NCBI RefSeq assembly: GCF_001043025.1
Contig: NZ_JYLD01000015.1
Span: 62,001-126,000 of the forward strand
Source of the DNA: Pseudomonas helleri
GTDB lineage: Bacteria; Pseudomonadota; Gammaproteobacteria; Pseudomonadales; Pseudomonadaceae
Length of the DNA: 64,000 nucleotides
Direction of reading: 5' to 3'
This document shows positions 51,902-60,391 of the stretch, piece by piece. The translations under genes were made by a program, and so were the position numbers. How positions within the stretch are numbered: position 1 is the first letter of the stretch; each line of letters starts with the position of its first letter. The notes under the pieces were generated by a model. That model had not been told where the DNA came from and ran no database searches. It saw nothing but the letters and a program-made list of their open reading frames with translations.

Positions 51902-52546
51902 ATGCAGTATCAAAACGTATTGTTCGACCTCGACGGCACCCTGACCGACCCACGCGAAGGCATCACCCGTTCTATCCAGTATGGATTGAGCAAAATGGGC
52001 ATTGAGGAGCCAGACCTGCGCAAACTCGAACACTTTATCGGCCCGCCGTTGCTGCAAGCCTTTATCGAGTTTTACGGCTTCAGCGAAGCCCAGGCATGGG
52101 AAGCCGTGGGCTTTTACCGTGAGCGTTTCTCGGTCAAAGGCCTGTACGAAAATCAGGTGTTTGAGGGTATTACGCCGCTGCTTGAAGAACTGGTGGGCCA
52201 AGGCCGCCAGCTGTTCATCGCCACCTCGAAGCCGCAGATTTACGCCCGCGAAATCGCCCGGCACTTTGACTTCGCCAAGCACTTCAAAGAGATTTACGGC
52301 AGCGAGCTGGACGGCACGCGCACCAACAAGGTCGAGCTGATTGCTCACCTGATGGCCGAAGAAAAGTTGGACCCGGCGCAGACCCTGATGATCGGTGACC
52401 GCAAGCACGACCTCATCGGCGCCAGCCACAACGGCCTGGACGCGGCGGCCGTGGGCTACGGCTTTGGCAGCTTCGAAGAGCTGAGCGCGCACGCGCCCAC
52501 CTACCACTTTGAGACGCTGGCACAGCTGCACCAGGCGTTTAGATAA
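51902..52546 (+). CDS. HAD family phosphatase, phosphoglycolate-phosphatase-like
   Basis: A 214-residue HAD hydrolase. Motif I FDLDGTLTDP (residues 8-17), motif II FIATSKPQIY (about 104-113), Lys in RTNKVELI (about 143) and motif IV MIGDRKHDLIGA (about 163-174). The alpha-helical cap lies between residues 20 and 85. Likely cleaves small phosphomonoesters such as 5'-nucleotides or phosphoglycolate. GGAG precedes the ATG at 51902, which follows the beta-helix gene by 22 bases. Confidence 0.87.
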   Translation: MQYQNVLFDLDGTLTDPREGITRSIQYGLSKMGIEEPDLRKLEHFIGPPLLQAFIEFYGFSEAQAWEAVGFYRERFSVKGLYENQVFEGITPLLEELVGQGRQLFIATSKPQIYAREIARHFDFAKHFKEIYGSELDGTRTNKVELIAHLMAEEKLDPAQTLMIGDRKHDLIGASHNGLDAAAVGYGFGSFEELSAHAPTYHFETLAQLHQAFR

Positions 52547-52550
52547 ATCG

Positions 52551-52615
52551 GTTGGAGCGGGCTTGATCGCGATCTTTTAAACGATCAAAAGATCGCTAGG
52601 CAAGCTCGCTCCTAC
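52551..52615. repeat. REP palindrome, copy 9
   Basis: The left end is changed to GTTGGAGCGGGCTTG and the right end is intact. The right end supplies the stop codon of the DUF962 gene at 52612. Confidence 0.85.
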
Positions 52616-53091
52616 ACGATTCGTGCGTCGATTTCGCGCTGCAAATCCTGGCGCCAGCCCAGCAGAAAACCCAACTCCACCACCACAAACAACGGCCCGA
52701 CTATCAGCCCGGTAACGTCGTCGATAAACGCAGGCTTACGCCCTTCGTAATAATGCCCCACGAACTGGATCACCCAGCCGACCACAAACAGCCCAACCCC
52801 CCAGCTCATCCACGCGCCCGTGCTCAGCGCCGCCAAGGTGTACCCGAGCCAGACCGCCAGCCCCAGCAACACGGTCATCAATAACCCCAAGCGCAGCTCA
52901 AGGCGCAGGTAAAACACCGCACTGGCGATCATCACTAACACCGCAGGTGAAATACCCGCCCATTGCGGTCGCGACAACAGCACCGCCACGGCAATCACAA
53001 TCAACGGGATGCCCACAAAGTGGCTAACAATATTGCGTTTGTCACGGTGATAAGCGGCGTATTGGCTCAGATGATCAACCAGGCTTTTCAT
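52612..53091 (-). CDS. DUF962/Mpo1-like membrane protein
   Basis: A 159-residue inner-membrane protein with four hydrophobic segments. Family motifs are YHRDKRNIVSHFVGIPL (about residues 14-30, with the histidines) and WVIQFVGHYYEGRKPAF (about 105-121). Yeast Mpo1 is an iron-dependent dioxygenase of 2-hydroxy fatty acids that needs these histidines; the bacterial role is unknown. The start at 53091 is conserved. The TAG stop is the GTAG of the REP end, so the carboxy-terminus was set by the repeat. Confidence 0.82.
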   Translation of the reverse strand: MKSLVDHLSQYAAYHRDKRNIVSHFVGIPLIVIAVAVLLSRPQWAGISPAVLVMIASAVFYLRLELRLGLLMTVLLGLAVWLGYTLAALSTGAWMSWGVGLFVVGWVIQFVGHYYEGRKPAFIDDVTGLIVGPLFVVVELGFLLGWRQDLQREIDARIV

Positions 53092-53256
53092 GGCGGTAGC
53101 TCGCAGGGTGGGCAACGCATTGAGTGTAATACGCCTGCGCGTTCTGAACGGCGATGGTTTTTTGGTTATTAACAAATAGCTTCTTATTCCTTAGCGAATC
53201 TAAAAACCGTCCCTATACTGACTCGGTAACACACATACCGCTGGAGGCGCACAGCC

Positions 53257-53838
53257 ATGGGCAATGAATCGATTCGCTATTTGATAGTGCCGGGTTGGCA
53301 AGGTTCGTCTGACGATCATTGGCAAACCCACTGGCAAAACAGCTTGCCGAACAGTGCCCGGGTGGAACAGGCCGACTGGTTGACGCCACGCCGCGAAGAC
53401 TGGATTGCCGCGCTGGCCGAGGCGATTGCCGCCGACAGCACACCGGTCATTCTGATTGCCCACAGCCTGGGTTGCATCACCGTCGCGCATTGGGCCGAAC
53501 GTGCCCCCGCCAGCTTGCTGAGCCAGGTGCGCGGTGCCTTGCTGGTCGCCCCGGCAGATGTCGAACGCCCCACCTGCGCCCCTGCGTTGCGTAACTTTGC
53601 CCCGATCCCGACGCAAACCCTGCCGTTCCCGAGCCAAGTCGTCGGCTCTGACAACGATGCCGCGGCCAGCGCGCCTCGCGCCATGGAGTTTGCCCGCCAT
53701 TGGGGCGCCGAGGTCGGCATTCTCAGCGGCGCCGGACATATCAACGTCAAGTCTGGCCACCAACGCTGGGAGCAAGGCTTCGCCTTTTTGTATCGCCTGC
53801 AAACCCGTATTGAGCACGGTGCCCTGCGCCGCGCCTGA
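53257..53838 (+). CDS. RBBP9/YdeN-family serine hydrolase
   Basis: A 193-residue alpha/beta hydrolase of small size. The start LIVPGWQGSSDDHWQTHW (about residues 9-26) is the RBBP9 signature; the nucleophile elbow is IAHSLGC (Ser about 70), the acid is in VVGSDNDAAAS (about 128-138) and the His in GAGHINVKSGH (about 158-168). It hydrolyses small esters or amides of unknown kind. It is followed 50 bases later by a sigma-54 activator gene on the same strand. Confidence 0.85.
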   Translation: MGNESIRYLIVPGWQGSSDDHWQTHWQNSLPNSARVEQADWLTPRREDWIAALAEAIAADSTPVILIAHSLGCITVAHWAERAPASLLSQVRGALLVAPADVERPTCAPALRNFAPIPTQTLPFPSQVVGSDNDAAASAPRAMEFARHWGAEVGILSGAGHINVKSGHQRWEQGFAFLYRLQTRIEHGALRRA

Positions 53839-53888
53839 ATTTTTTGTAACGCCCGCGCCCACCCATCGGCGGCGGGCGGGAGCCCGCC

Positions 53889-54785
53889 ATGAGTCTGCAT
53901 GAAACCTTTGGACAGCCCCTGCTGACCTTCCCCGACGCCGAAAAAAGCCCGCTGAGCATTCGCGCCAAAGCGCTGGTGTTTGTCGACCCGCGTTCGCGCC
54001 AATTGCGTGATGACCTGGAACTGCTGGCGCCGCGCGCGCTGCCGGTCTTGATTCGCGGCGAAACCGGCACCGGTAAAGAGCTGTTGGCCCGGCATATCCA
54101 CCGCGCCAGCGACCGCACCGGTTTGTTTGTGTCTGTTAATTGCGGCGCGATCAGCCCCACCTACGCCGATGCCGAGTTGTTCGGTTACGCCCCCGGCAGC
54201 CACAGCAGTTCGGCCAGCAGCCGTGCCGGCTGGTTCGGCTCAGCCAATGGCGGCACGCTGTACCTGGATGAGATAGGTGATTTGCCGCTGGGCATTCAGG
54301 TCAAATTGCTGGCTGCACTGGAAACCCACGAAGTCACGCGGGTCGGCGCTCATCAGCCCAGCCCGGTGGATGTGCGCCTGGTGGCGGCCACCAGCATCGA
54401 CCTGGCTCAGGCGGTACAGGCTGGCAAATTTCACGAGCGGCTGTATCACTACCTCAGCGAGGGGCAACTGCCGTTGCCCGCTTTGCGCGAGCGGCCGGGG
54501 GATATTTTGTCGTTGGCCGAATACTTTTTAGGCATCTACAGCCAGCGCCTCAACCTGCCGGTGCCATTTATCAGTGACAGCGCGCAACGGGTATTGGAGC
54601 GCCACACATGGCCCGGCAATACCCGTGAGCTGGAGAACGTCATCCACTTTGCGCTGCTGGTGAGCACCGGCGAAGAGATCCGCCCCGAGCATTTAAACCT
54701 GCCTGACAGCCTGGGGCAGATTGAGCACTTTATTAAAGGCGCAACGGCGCAGGAGCTGGCGGCGCTGAAACAGCTGCTGGCATAA
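53889..54785 (+). CDS. sigma-54 activator-like AAA+ protein (SfnR-like), without DNA-binding domain
   Basis: A 298-residue protein. Walker A GETGTGKELLA (about residues 57-67), Walker B GGTLYLDEIGD (about 118-128) and LRERPGDILSL are intact, and the short non-receiver amino-terminus resembles SfnR regulators of dimethyl sulfone and sulfonate use. Two key parts are missing. The loop that should be GAFTGA reads GSHSSS, and the protein ends at ALKQLLA with no Fis-type helix-turn-helix. A REP element starts six bases after the stop. It is upstream of a MetQ-like gene. It could be a decayed regulator or one acting by protein contacts. Confidence 0.8.
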   Translation: MSLHETFGQPLLTFPDAEKSPLSIRAKALVFVDPRSRQLRDDLELLAPRALPVLIRGETGTGKELLARHIHRASDRTGLFVSVNCGAISPTYADAELFGYAPGSHSSSASSRAGWFGSANGGTLYLDEIGDLPLGIQVKLLAALETHEVTRVGAHQPSPVDVRLVAATSIDLAQAVQAGKFHERLYHYLSEGQLPLPALRERPGDILSLAEYFLGIYSQRLNLPVPFISDSAQRVLERHTWPGNTRELENVIHFALLVSTGEEIRPEHLNLPDSLGQIEHFIKGATAQELAALKQLLA

Positions 54786-54790
54786 CCCCC

Positions 54791-54842
54791 ATCTCGCGAT
54801 CTTTTAGACGATCAAAAGATCGCGAGGCAAGCTCGCTCCTAC
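54791..54842. repeat. REP palindrome, copy 10 (left end missing)
   Basis: The element starts in the inner arm (ATCTCGCGATCTTTTAGACG) and its right part is complete to CCTAC. It abuts the end of the truncated activator gene. Confidence 0.85.
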
Positions 54843-54879
54843 AGGGAGAGATTTAAAGAACCAAATGATCTAAGCGAAT

Positions 54880-54957
54880 GAACAAATATTATTGTTCTGG
54901 AATAAAGAAAGTCGGTATCTTTCGCCCCGACTCCAATAAAACCGTTACCAGAACGGT
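54880..54957 (+). promoter_or_regulatory. three dyads in the metQ leader
   Basis: In 78 bases there are GAACAA-N6-TTGTTC (54880-54897), GAAAG-N7-CTTTC (54907-54923) and ACCGTT-N5-AACGGT (54941-54957), the last 19 bases before the ATG. They look like operator(s) and a leader hairpin. They do not match a SAM riboswitch in any way I can see. Confidence 0.4.
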
Positions 54958-54976
54958 CACTTCTTAAGGATATTGC

Positions 54977-55759
54977 ATGAAAAAGGTTCTGTTGTTTACC
55001 GCATTGGCGGCTGCTTTGACGGCAGGCCTGGCACAGGCTAACGAAAAATTGGTGGTCGCTGCGACCCCGATTCCTCACGCTGAAATCCTTGAGTTGATCA
55101 AACCGACCCTCGCCAAAGAAGGCGTGGATCTGGACATTAAAGTCTTCACCGACTACGTGCAGCCGAACGTACAAGTCGCAGAGAAGCGTCTGGACGCCAA
55201 CTACTTTCAGACCCTGCCGTACCTCGAAAGCTTTAACAAAGGCAAAGGCACCAACCTGGTGACCGTGGTCGGCGTTCACGTTGAACCGTTTGGTGGTTAC
55301 TCCAAAAAAGTTAAAAACCTGTCAGAGCTCAAGGATGGCGCAACCATCGCGATCCCTAACGAAGGCAGCAACAGCGGCCGTGCATTGATCCTGCTGCAAA
55401 AGGCCGGTCTGATCGAACTGAAAGACCCGACCAACGCGGTGGCCACCCCGAAAGACATCGCTAAAAACCCGCACAACTTCAAGTTCAAAGAGCTTGAGTC
55501 AGCATTGCTGCCACGCGTGCTGGACCAGGTTGACCTGGACATGATCAACACCAACTACGCGCTGGAAGCGGGCCTGAACCCGGCCAAAGACGCGCTGATC
55601 ATTGAAGGCTCTGATTCGCCTTACGTGAACTTCCTGGTGGCTCGCCCGGACAACAAAGACAGCGACGCAATCCAAAAGCTGTCCAAAGCGCTGACCAGCC
55701 CTGAAGTCAAAGCGTTTATCGAGAAGAAGTACCAAGGCGCCGTGGTGCCTGCGTTCTAA
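54977..55759 (+). CDS. metQ: MetQ-like methionine-binding lipoprotein/periplasmic protein
   Basis: A 260-residue NlpA/MetQ family binding protein. The signal peptide (about residues 1-21, LLFTALAAALTAGLAQAN) ends in AQA and has no lipobox cysteine, so it is a free periplasmic protein. Motifs: VAATPIPHAEILE, KVFTDYVQPNVQVAEKRLDANYFQ (given in part) and IPNEGSNSGRALILL. It binds methionine or a related sulfur compound. No metN or metI is adjacent, so it must use an ABC transporter elsewhere. It lies in a sulfur-related region (SfnR-like gene upstream). A terminator follows. Confidence 0.87.
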   Translation: MKKVLLFTALAAALTAGLAQANEKLVVAATPIPHAEILELIKPTLAKEGVDLDIKVFTDYVQPNVQVAEKRLDANYFQTLPYLESFNKGKGTNLVTVVGVHVEPFGGYSKKVKNLSELKDGATIAIPNEGSNSGRALILLQKAGLIELKDPTNAVATPKDIAKNPHNFKFKELESALLPRVLDQVDLDMINTNYALEAGLNPAKDALIIEGSDSPYVNFLVARPDNKDSDAIQKLSKALTSPEVKAFIEKKYQGAVVPAF

Positions 55760-55777
55760 TTCAACTCCCGCTCACAC

Positions 55778-55813
55778 AAAACGCCGACGGCTCCTACAGC
55801 GTCGGCGTTTTTT
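55778..55813 (+). terminator. intrinsic terminator after metQ
   Basis: ACGCCGAC and GTCGGCGT pair (with A/T extensions) around a loop GGCTCCTACAGC, followed by six T residues. Confidence 0.85.
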
Positions 55814-55906
55814 AGTATTTGGCAAAAGTACCTAGCAGAGTTAACAGGTAGGCAAGGTCTGGCATTGGAGCAAAGCTGGGGGACATTCAGCAAAGAGCCA
55901 ACCCAC

Positions 55907-56947
55907 ATGCCTCTTAAACGCTATGCCTACGACCCTCTGGATCGCTTAACAACAACGACAATGGGCGCGCAGCCCTCGACGCAGCGTTTTTATCATCTTG
56001 AGCGCTTGAGCACTGCACGCCAGGGTGAACACAGCCAGACAATCTTTCAGCACCACGACCAGTTGCTGGCTGAAAAACACACAACCGCAACGCTGTTGCT
56101 GGGCACCGACCTGCAACGCAGCGTGCTGCACTCTCTCAACGGCGCACACCATTACCCGCGGGCTTACACCCCGTATGGCCATCATCGTGGGCAACAGGGG
56201 CTGTTGGGGTTTAACGGAGAAGCCCACGATCCGTTGACCGGCCACTATCTGTTAGGCAACGGTCACCGCGCGTACAACCCCGTGTTGATGCGCTTTAACA
56301 GCCCCGATACGTTAAGCCCGTTTGGTGCCGGCGGGTTGAACCCCTACTGCTATTGCCTGGGTGATCCGGTGAACCGGGTAGATCCCAATGGGCAGATTTC
56401 CTTTGCCTTGATAGCCCCTATCGTCCTGTCAGTTATTGGGTTGAGCGGGACAGCGGTCGGAGCAATTCCCTCTGTGGGCTTTTACGCATCCTTCAAAGCG
56501 TTAAAAGCTGGCCCCATCAAGGCCGTTGATCTTGCGAAGGTCGCTGGTGTGGGGTTTACAGCCTCCGCAGGTATTGTCGGCACGGTTCGATTGAGCATGG
56601 CAGCGGAACATAACAACACAGGCAGCACTGAAATGACCTCGGTGGGCATAGCCTTGGCCATTTTAGGTTTAAGCAGCTCTGGCTTGGCCACTAAGCTGGG
56701 CTGGAGTGGCATTAGAGCGGCAGCCAGAGCTAAGAGAGTTGCCAAGTTAATGGGTAAAAACTCCCCACCGCCGCGTCCCCCAAGAAACTCTATTTCCTCA
56801 ACATCGAGCTCAACCTCGCCACACTTTGCTAAACGAATCACCGAAGAGAACACCTCCGAACTGCCAATGCCCACGCTATACGTGCGCGATATCAATACAC
56901 CCCCTCCCGGAGTTCTATCTTGGGCAGATCGAATACGACGGGCGTGA
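55907..56947 (+). CDS. orphan RHS repeat-associated core protein
   Basis: A 346-residue protein from the ATG at 55907 (a TTG at 55865 gives 360). It begins with RYAYDPLDRLTTTT, like YD/RHS repeats, and has the RHS core end TGHYLLGNGHRAYNPVLMRF, DTLSPFGAGGLNPYCYCLGDPVNRVDPNG (parts) at about residues 120-165, the point where the conserved shell ends and a variable domain begins. The variable part has two to three hydrophobic segments (FALIAPIVLSVIGLSG) and a Ser/Pro-rich tail. Full RHS proteins are over 1,000 residues, so this is a short orphan form common in Pseudomonas. Toxin activity is not evident. Confidence 0.8.
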   Translation: MPLKRYAYDPLDRLTTTTMGAQPSTQRFYHLERLSTARQGEHSQTIFQHHDQLLAEKHTTATLLLGTDLQRSVLHSLNGAHHYPRAYTPYGHHRGQQGLLGFNGEAHDPLTGHYLLGNGHRAYNPVLMRFNSPDTLSPFGAGGLNPYCYCLGDPVNRVDPNGQISFALIAPIVLSVIGLSGTAVGAIPSVGFYASFKALKAGPIKAVDLAKVAGVGFTASAGIVGTVRLSMAAEHNNTGSTEMTSVGIALAILGLSSSGLATKLGWSGIRAAARAKRVAKLMGKNSPPPRPPRNSISSTSSSTSPHFAKRITEENTSELPMPTLYVRDINTPPPGVLSWADRIRRA

Positions 56948-56955
56948 TCGCTCTA

Positions 56956-58116
56956 TCAATCCGCCCAATGCCAAGCCGGTTGATCCAGCATGCGTTGCCC
57001 AACGACCTCGGTCTGGCCGAGGTTTTTTTCCAGCACGATGCAGTTGCACTCCGGGTCTTGCTGCAAGGCGGCAATCAGCCGCCGGGCGTGGGACACCACC
57101 CACACCTGGGAGTGGTGCGAGGTGCGAATGATCAACCGCGCCAGCGCGGGCAGCAGGTCGGGGTGCAGGCTGGTTTCGGGCTCGTTGAGCACCATCAGCG
57201 TCGGCGGGCGCGGCGTGAGCAGGGCAGCCACCAGTAGCAGGTAACGCAAGGTACCGTCCGACAACTCCGCCGCCGACAATGGCCGCAACAAACCTTCTTG
57301 ATAGAACTCGACAGCAAAGCGCCCACCGGGCATCGCATTGATCTCCAGCCGCGCGCCGGGGAAGGCGTCACTGATGGCGCTGTGCAGGACTTGCGGGTCG
57401 CCCATTTCGAGGATGGTTTGCAGGGCCGCAGCCAGGTCGCGGCCATCGTGGTGCAACACCGGTGTGCGCGTGCCCAACTGCGGCTGACGCACCGGCGCAT
57501 CAGGGTCGGTGCGAAAGTGATCATAAAAGCGCCAACCGCGAATCGACTCCCGCAGCCGCAGCACTTCAGGCGAGGCCTGCAAGCTGCCAACTTGATCGAA
57601 CAAGCTGTCGAACATCGGCGTGTGCTGCGCCAGCACCTGCCAACTGCGCTCAGTACGGGCACGGATCATCGGACCATTGCGCTCCACCAGCTCACTGGCC
57701 GGGCGGTAGCTGGGGCCCACCCAAATGCTTTCGTGTTTGATTTGCGGGTCGAGGGTAAACGCTGACAGCTCAGGCGGCGACACCCCCAAGGCGATGGCGT
57801 AGCTGAAATCTTCGGCCGCAAAGCCCATGCGCAAGCGCTTGACCTTGTTGCGCGGGCCGCCCTCGATGGCCACCTCGCCAGACTTCATGCGCCGCGACAC
57901 CACCTCGGGCCCCGCCCAGAACGTCGACTCCAGCCCGCCTTCACGGGCCAGCGCATTGACCACCCCGCCCTGAGCCGTCTCGGCCAGCAAACGCAGCGCA
58001 CGGTACAGATTGGATTTACCGCTGCCATTGGGGCCGGTGATCAAATTGAGCCGCGCCAGCGGGACGATCAACTGGTTGATGGAGCGATAGTTGGCCACCG
58101 CCAGAGTGGTGAGCAT
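56956..58116 (-). CDS. AAA ATPase of the RecF/OLD-like (AAA_21) type
   Basis: A 386-residue ATPase. Walker A is LNLITGPNGSGKSNLYRAL (about residues 23-41), the signature-like LSAAELSDGTLRYLLLVAALL (about 276-296, in part) and Walker B with TLMVLNEPETSLHPDLLP (about 300-320), then WVVSHARRLI. This is the SMC/RecF-style head without a long coiled coil and without a fused TOPRIM nuclease. Such proteins occur alone or with nucleases in defence and repair systems; no partner is adjacent. It is convergent with the RHS gene (eight-base gap) and divergent from triA. Confidence 0.83.
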   Translation of the reverse strand: MLTTLAVANYRSINQLIVPLARLNLITGPNGSGKSNLYRALRLLAETAQGGVVNALAREGGLESTFWAGPEVVSRRMKSGEVAIEGGPRNKVKRLRMGFAAEDFSYAIALGVSPPELSAFTLDPQIKHESIWVGPSYRPASELVERNGPMIRARTERSWQVLAQHTPMFDSLFDQVGSLQASPEVLRLRESIRGWRFYDHFRTDPDAPVRQPQLGTRTPVLHHDGRDLAAALQTILEMGDPQVLHSAISDAFPGARLEINAMPGGRFAVEFYQEGLLRPLSAAELSDGTLRYLLLVAALLTPRPPTLMVLNEPETSLHPDLLPALARLIIRTSHHSQVWVVSHARRLIAALQQDPECNCIVLEKNLGQTEVVGQRMLDQPAWHWAD

Positions 58117-58232
58117 TGGGTGACCTCAAAACAGATGGGAAAGGCGTGCACAGAGTCCCACAAAGTCTGAACCCTGTTCTACGCTATGTGTCGTATTGTC
58201 TCGATCACTGAGCACCAAGCAAAGGAGTCTGC

Positions 58233-59324
58233 ATGGCTGGTCCACGAATCAAGTGTGCTTGGGGCTTAAGCCTTTTGGCGCTCCTGACGGCTTGCGGTAA
58301 AGAAGGCCCCAAAGAGCCTTTATCACCACGGGTTTATATACAAGAAGTTACCAGCCGCGACTATGCACCTCCCATTGCGCTCAGTGGCGACATTCAGGCA
58401 CGGGTCGAAACCCAGCTGTCCTTTCGGGTCGGCGGCAAGATCATCGAGCGCAAGGTCGATGTCGGTGATCACATTCAGGCCAACCAGGTGTTGGCGCGCC
58501 TAGACCCCAAAGACCTAAAAATCCAGGTCGAGACCGCCCAAGCCAGCGTGTATGCGCAACAGGCGCAAGTGGTACAAACCCGCGCCGCCTATGTGCGCCA
58601 GCAAAAGCTGCTGCCAAAGGGCTACACCAGCCAAAGCGAATACGATGCGGCCTATGCGGCTCAGCAGAGCGCACAAAGCGCCTTGGCGGCGGCGCAAGCG
58701 CAACTGGCCAATGCCCGCGAACAACTCAGCTACAGCAACCTGGTGGCGGAAGCGCCGGGCGTGATCACCGCGCGCCAGGCCGAAGTCGGGCAGGTGGTGC
58801 AAGCCACCATGCCGATGTTCTCGCTGGCCCGTGATGGCGCCCGCGATGCCGTGTTCAACGTGTACGAATCGCTGTTTATCGAGCCGCCCAAAGACCCTAC
58901 CGTGCAAGTCACGCTGTTGCAGGACCCGACGGTCAAGGCCAACGGTTTTATCCGTGAGATCACCCCCGCCGTGGCGGCGCAAAGCGGCACGCTGCAAATC
59001 AAGGTGCAACTGGACTCGCTGCCCAAGGGCATGGACCTGGGCTCGATTGTCAGCGTCAACCTGAGCCCGGCGCCGCAGCGCAGCATTGAAATGCCATGGT
59101 CAGCCCTGACCAAAGATGTCAGCGACCCGGCGGTGTGGGTGGTCGATGGCGACAACAATGCGCGCCTGCAAAAAGTCACCGTGGGACGCTACCTGACCGG
59201 CAGCGTGATCATCAGTGATGGCCTCAAGGACGGAGAAAAAGTCGTGGTCGCAGGCGGACAGTTGTTACACCCCGGCATGAAGGTCGAGATAGCACCCACG
59301 CCAGCAGGGGGGATGGCACTATGA
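58233..59324 (+). CDS. triA: RND efflux periplasmic adaptor TriA
   Basis: A 363-residue membrane-fusion lipoprotein. The signal peptide ends in lipobox LLTAC (Cys about 21). It has the barrel-sandwich start ALSGDIQARVETQLSFRVGGKI (about residues 50-72, in part), a coiled-coil hairpin (about 85-150; Ala/Gln-rich) and LVAEAPGVITARQAEVGQVV. TriABC-OpmH is the triclosan efflux pump of P. aeruginosa, and is unusual in having two adaptors; the gene order here is the same. triB starts four bases before its stop. Confidence 0.88.
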   Translation: MAGPRIKCAWGLSLLALLTACGKEGPKEPLSPRVYIQEVTSRDYAPPIALSGDIQARVETQLSFRVGGKIIERKVDVGDHIQANQVLARLDPKDLKIQVETAQASVYAQQAQVVQTRAAYVRQQKLLPKGYTSQSEYDAAYAAQQSAQSALAAAQAQLANAREQLSYSNLVAEAPGVITARQAEVGQVVQATMPMFSLARDGARDAVFNVYESLFIEPPKDPTVQVTLLQDPTVKANGFIREITPAVAAQSGTLQIKVQLDSLPKGMDLGSIVSVNLSPAPQRSIEMPWSALTKDVSDPAVWVVDGDNNARLQKVTVGRYLTGSVIISDGLKDGEKVVVAGGQLLHPGMKVEIAPTPAGGMAL

Positions 59325-60391
59325 ACCGTCTCTGGATAGCGCCTTTCGCGGCCCTGTTGTTGCTGGGCTGCTCTGAAAAAAAGCCGCCTGAGCCACTCGT
59401 CAGGCCCGTGCTCTACGTGGTGGCCAAGCCCGACCTGACCCAACATCTGGGGCGCTTTGCCGGCAATATCGAAGCCCGCTACGAAAGCACCTTGGGCTTT
59501 CGCGTGCCGGGCCGCATCGTGCGGCGCTATTACGACGTTGGCGCGTTGGTTAAAGAAGGCGATATTTTGGCCAGCCTCGACCCGACCGATCAGCAAAACA
59601 ACGTGCGCGCCGCGCAAGGCGATCTGGACAAGTCCCGCGCGCAGTTGATCAACGCCCAGGCCAATGCCCGGCGCCAGCAAGAGCTGTTCAATCAGGGCGT
59701 GGGCGCGCAAGCCCAGCTGGACACGGCACAAGCCGACCTCAAAACCGCGCAGGCCGCCGTGCAACAAGCGTCAGCGGCGCTCAATCAGGCTAAAGACCAG
59801 CTCAGCTACTGCAACCTGCGTGCAGACCATGACGCGGTGATCACCGATTGGGCGGTCGAGGCTGGCCAAGTGGTGAGTGTCGGTGAAGCCGTGGCCACCC
59901 TGGCGCGACCTGAAATCAAAGAAGCGGTGATCGACCTCCCGGCGCCGCTGGCCGAAGCCTTGCCCAAAGACGTGGTGTTTTTTGTCGCAGGCCAACTCGA
60001 CCCGAACGTCAACACCAAGGCCCATGTTCGCGAAATCGCGCCCCAGGCCGACAGCGCCACGCGCACCCGCCGTGTGCGGCTAACCCTGGACCAGACCCCA
60101 CCGGCCTTCCGCCTCGGTAGCTCCATCAGCGTCACGGTCAGCAGCCCGATTACCCAGCACTTCCAGGTGCCGCAGACCGCCCTGCAAGAAACCGACGGCA
60201 AAACCCGCGTGTGGGTCGTCGACCCGCACACACTCACCGCCAACACGCGGGAGGTGACCGTATGGCGCCGCGACGCCAATACCGTGTTGCTCTCGGGCGG
60301 TATCAGCAGCGGTGACGCCGTGGTCAGTGCGGGCGCCTACAGCCTTAAACCCGGACAAAAAGTCAGACTCGACAAGGAAAGCTCGCAATGA
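59321..60391 (+). CDS. triB: RND efflux periplasmic adaptor TriB
   Basis: A 356-residue second adaptor lipoprotein (lipobox LLLGC, Cys about 17). Lipoyl-like half FAGNIEARYESTLGFRVPGRIV (about residues 47-68, in part), coiled-coil region 95-165, and CNLRADHDAVITDWAVEAGQVV. It is only partly like the product of the upstream gene, so both are expected to be needed. It overlaps triA (ATGA) and triC (ATGA), so the three genes are translated as one unit. Confidence 0.88.
   Translation: MNRLWIAPFAALLLLGCSEKKPPEPLVRPVLYVVAKPDLTQHLGRFAGNIEARYESTLGFRVPGRIVRRYYDVGALVKEGDILASLDPTDQQNNVRAAQGDLDKSRAQLINAQANARRQQELFNQGVGAQAQLDTAQADLKTAQAAVQQASAALNQAKDQLSYCNLRADHDAVITDWAVEAGQVVSVGEAVATLARPEIKEAVIDLPAPLAEALPKDVVFFVAGQLDPNVNTKAHVREIAPQADSATRTRRVRLTLDQTPPAFRLGSSISVTVSSPITQHFQVPQTALQETDGKTRVWVVDPHTLTANTREVTVWRRDANTVLLSGGISSGDAVVSAGAYSLKPGQKVRLDKESSQ

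Noticed and set aside
54843..54976. SAM riboswitch before metQ
   Set aside because: The leader has simple dyads but no multi-helix junction or conserved SAM-class core that I can find.
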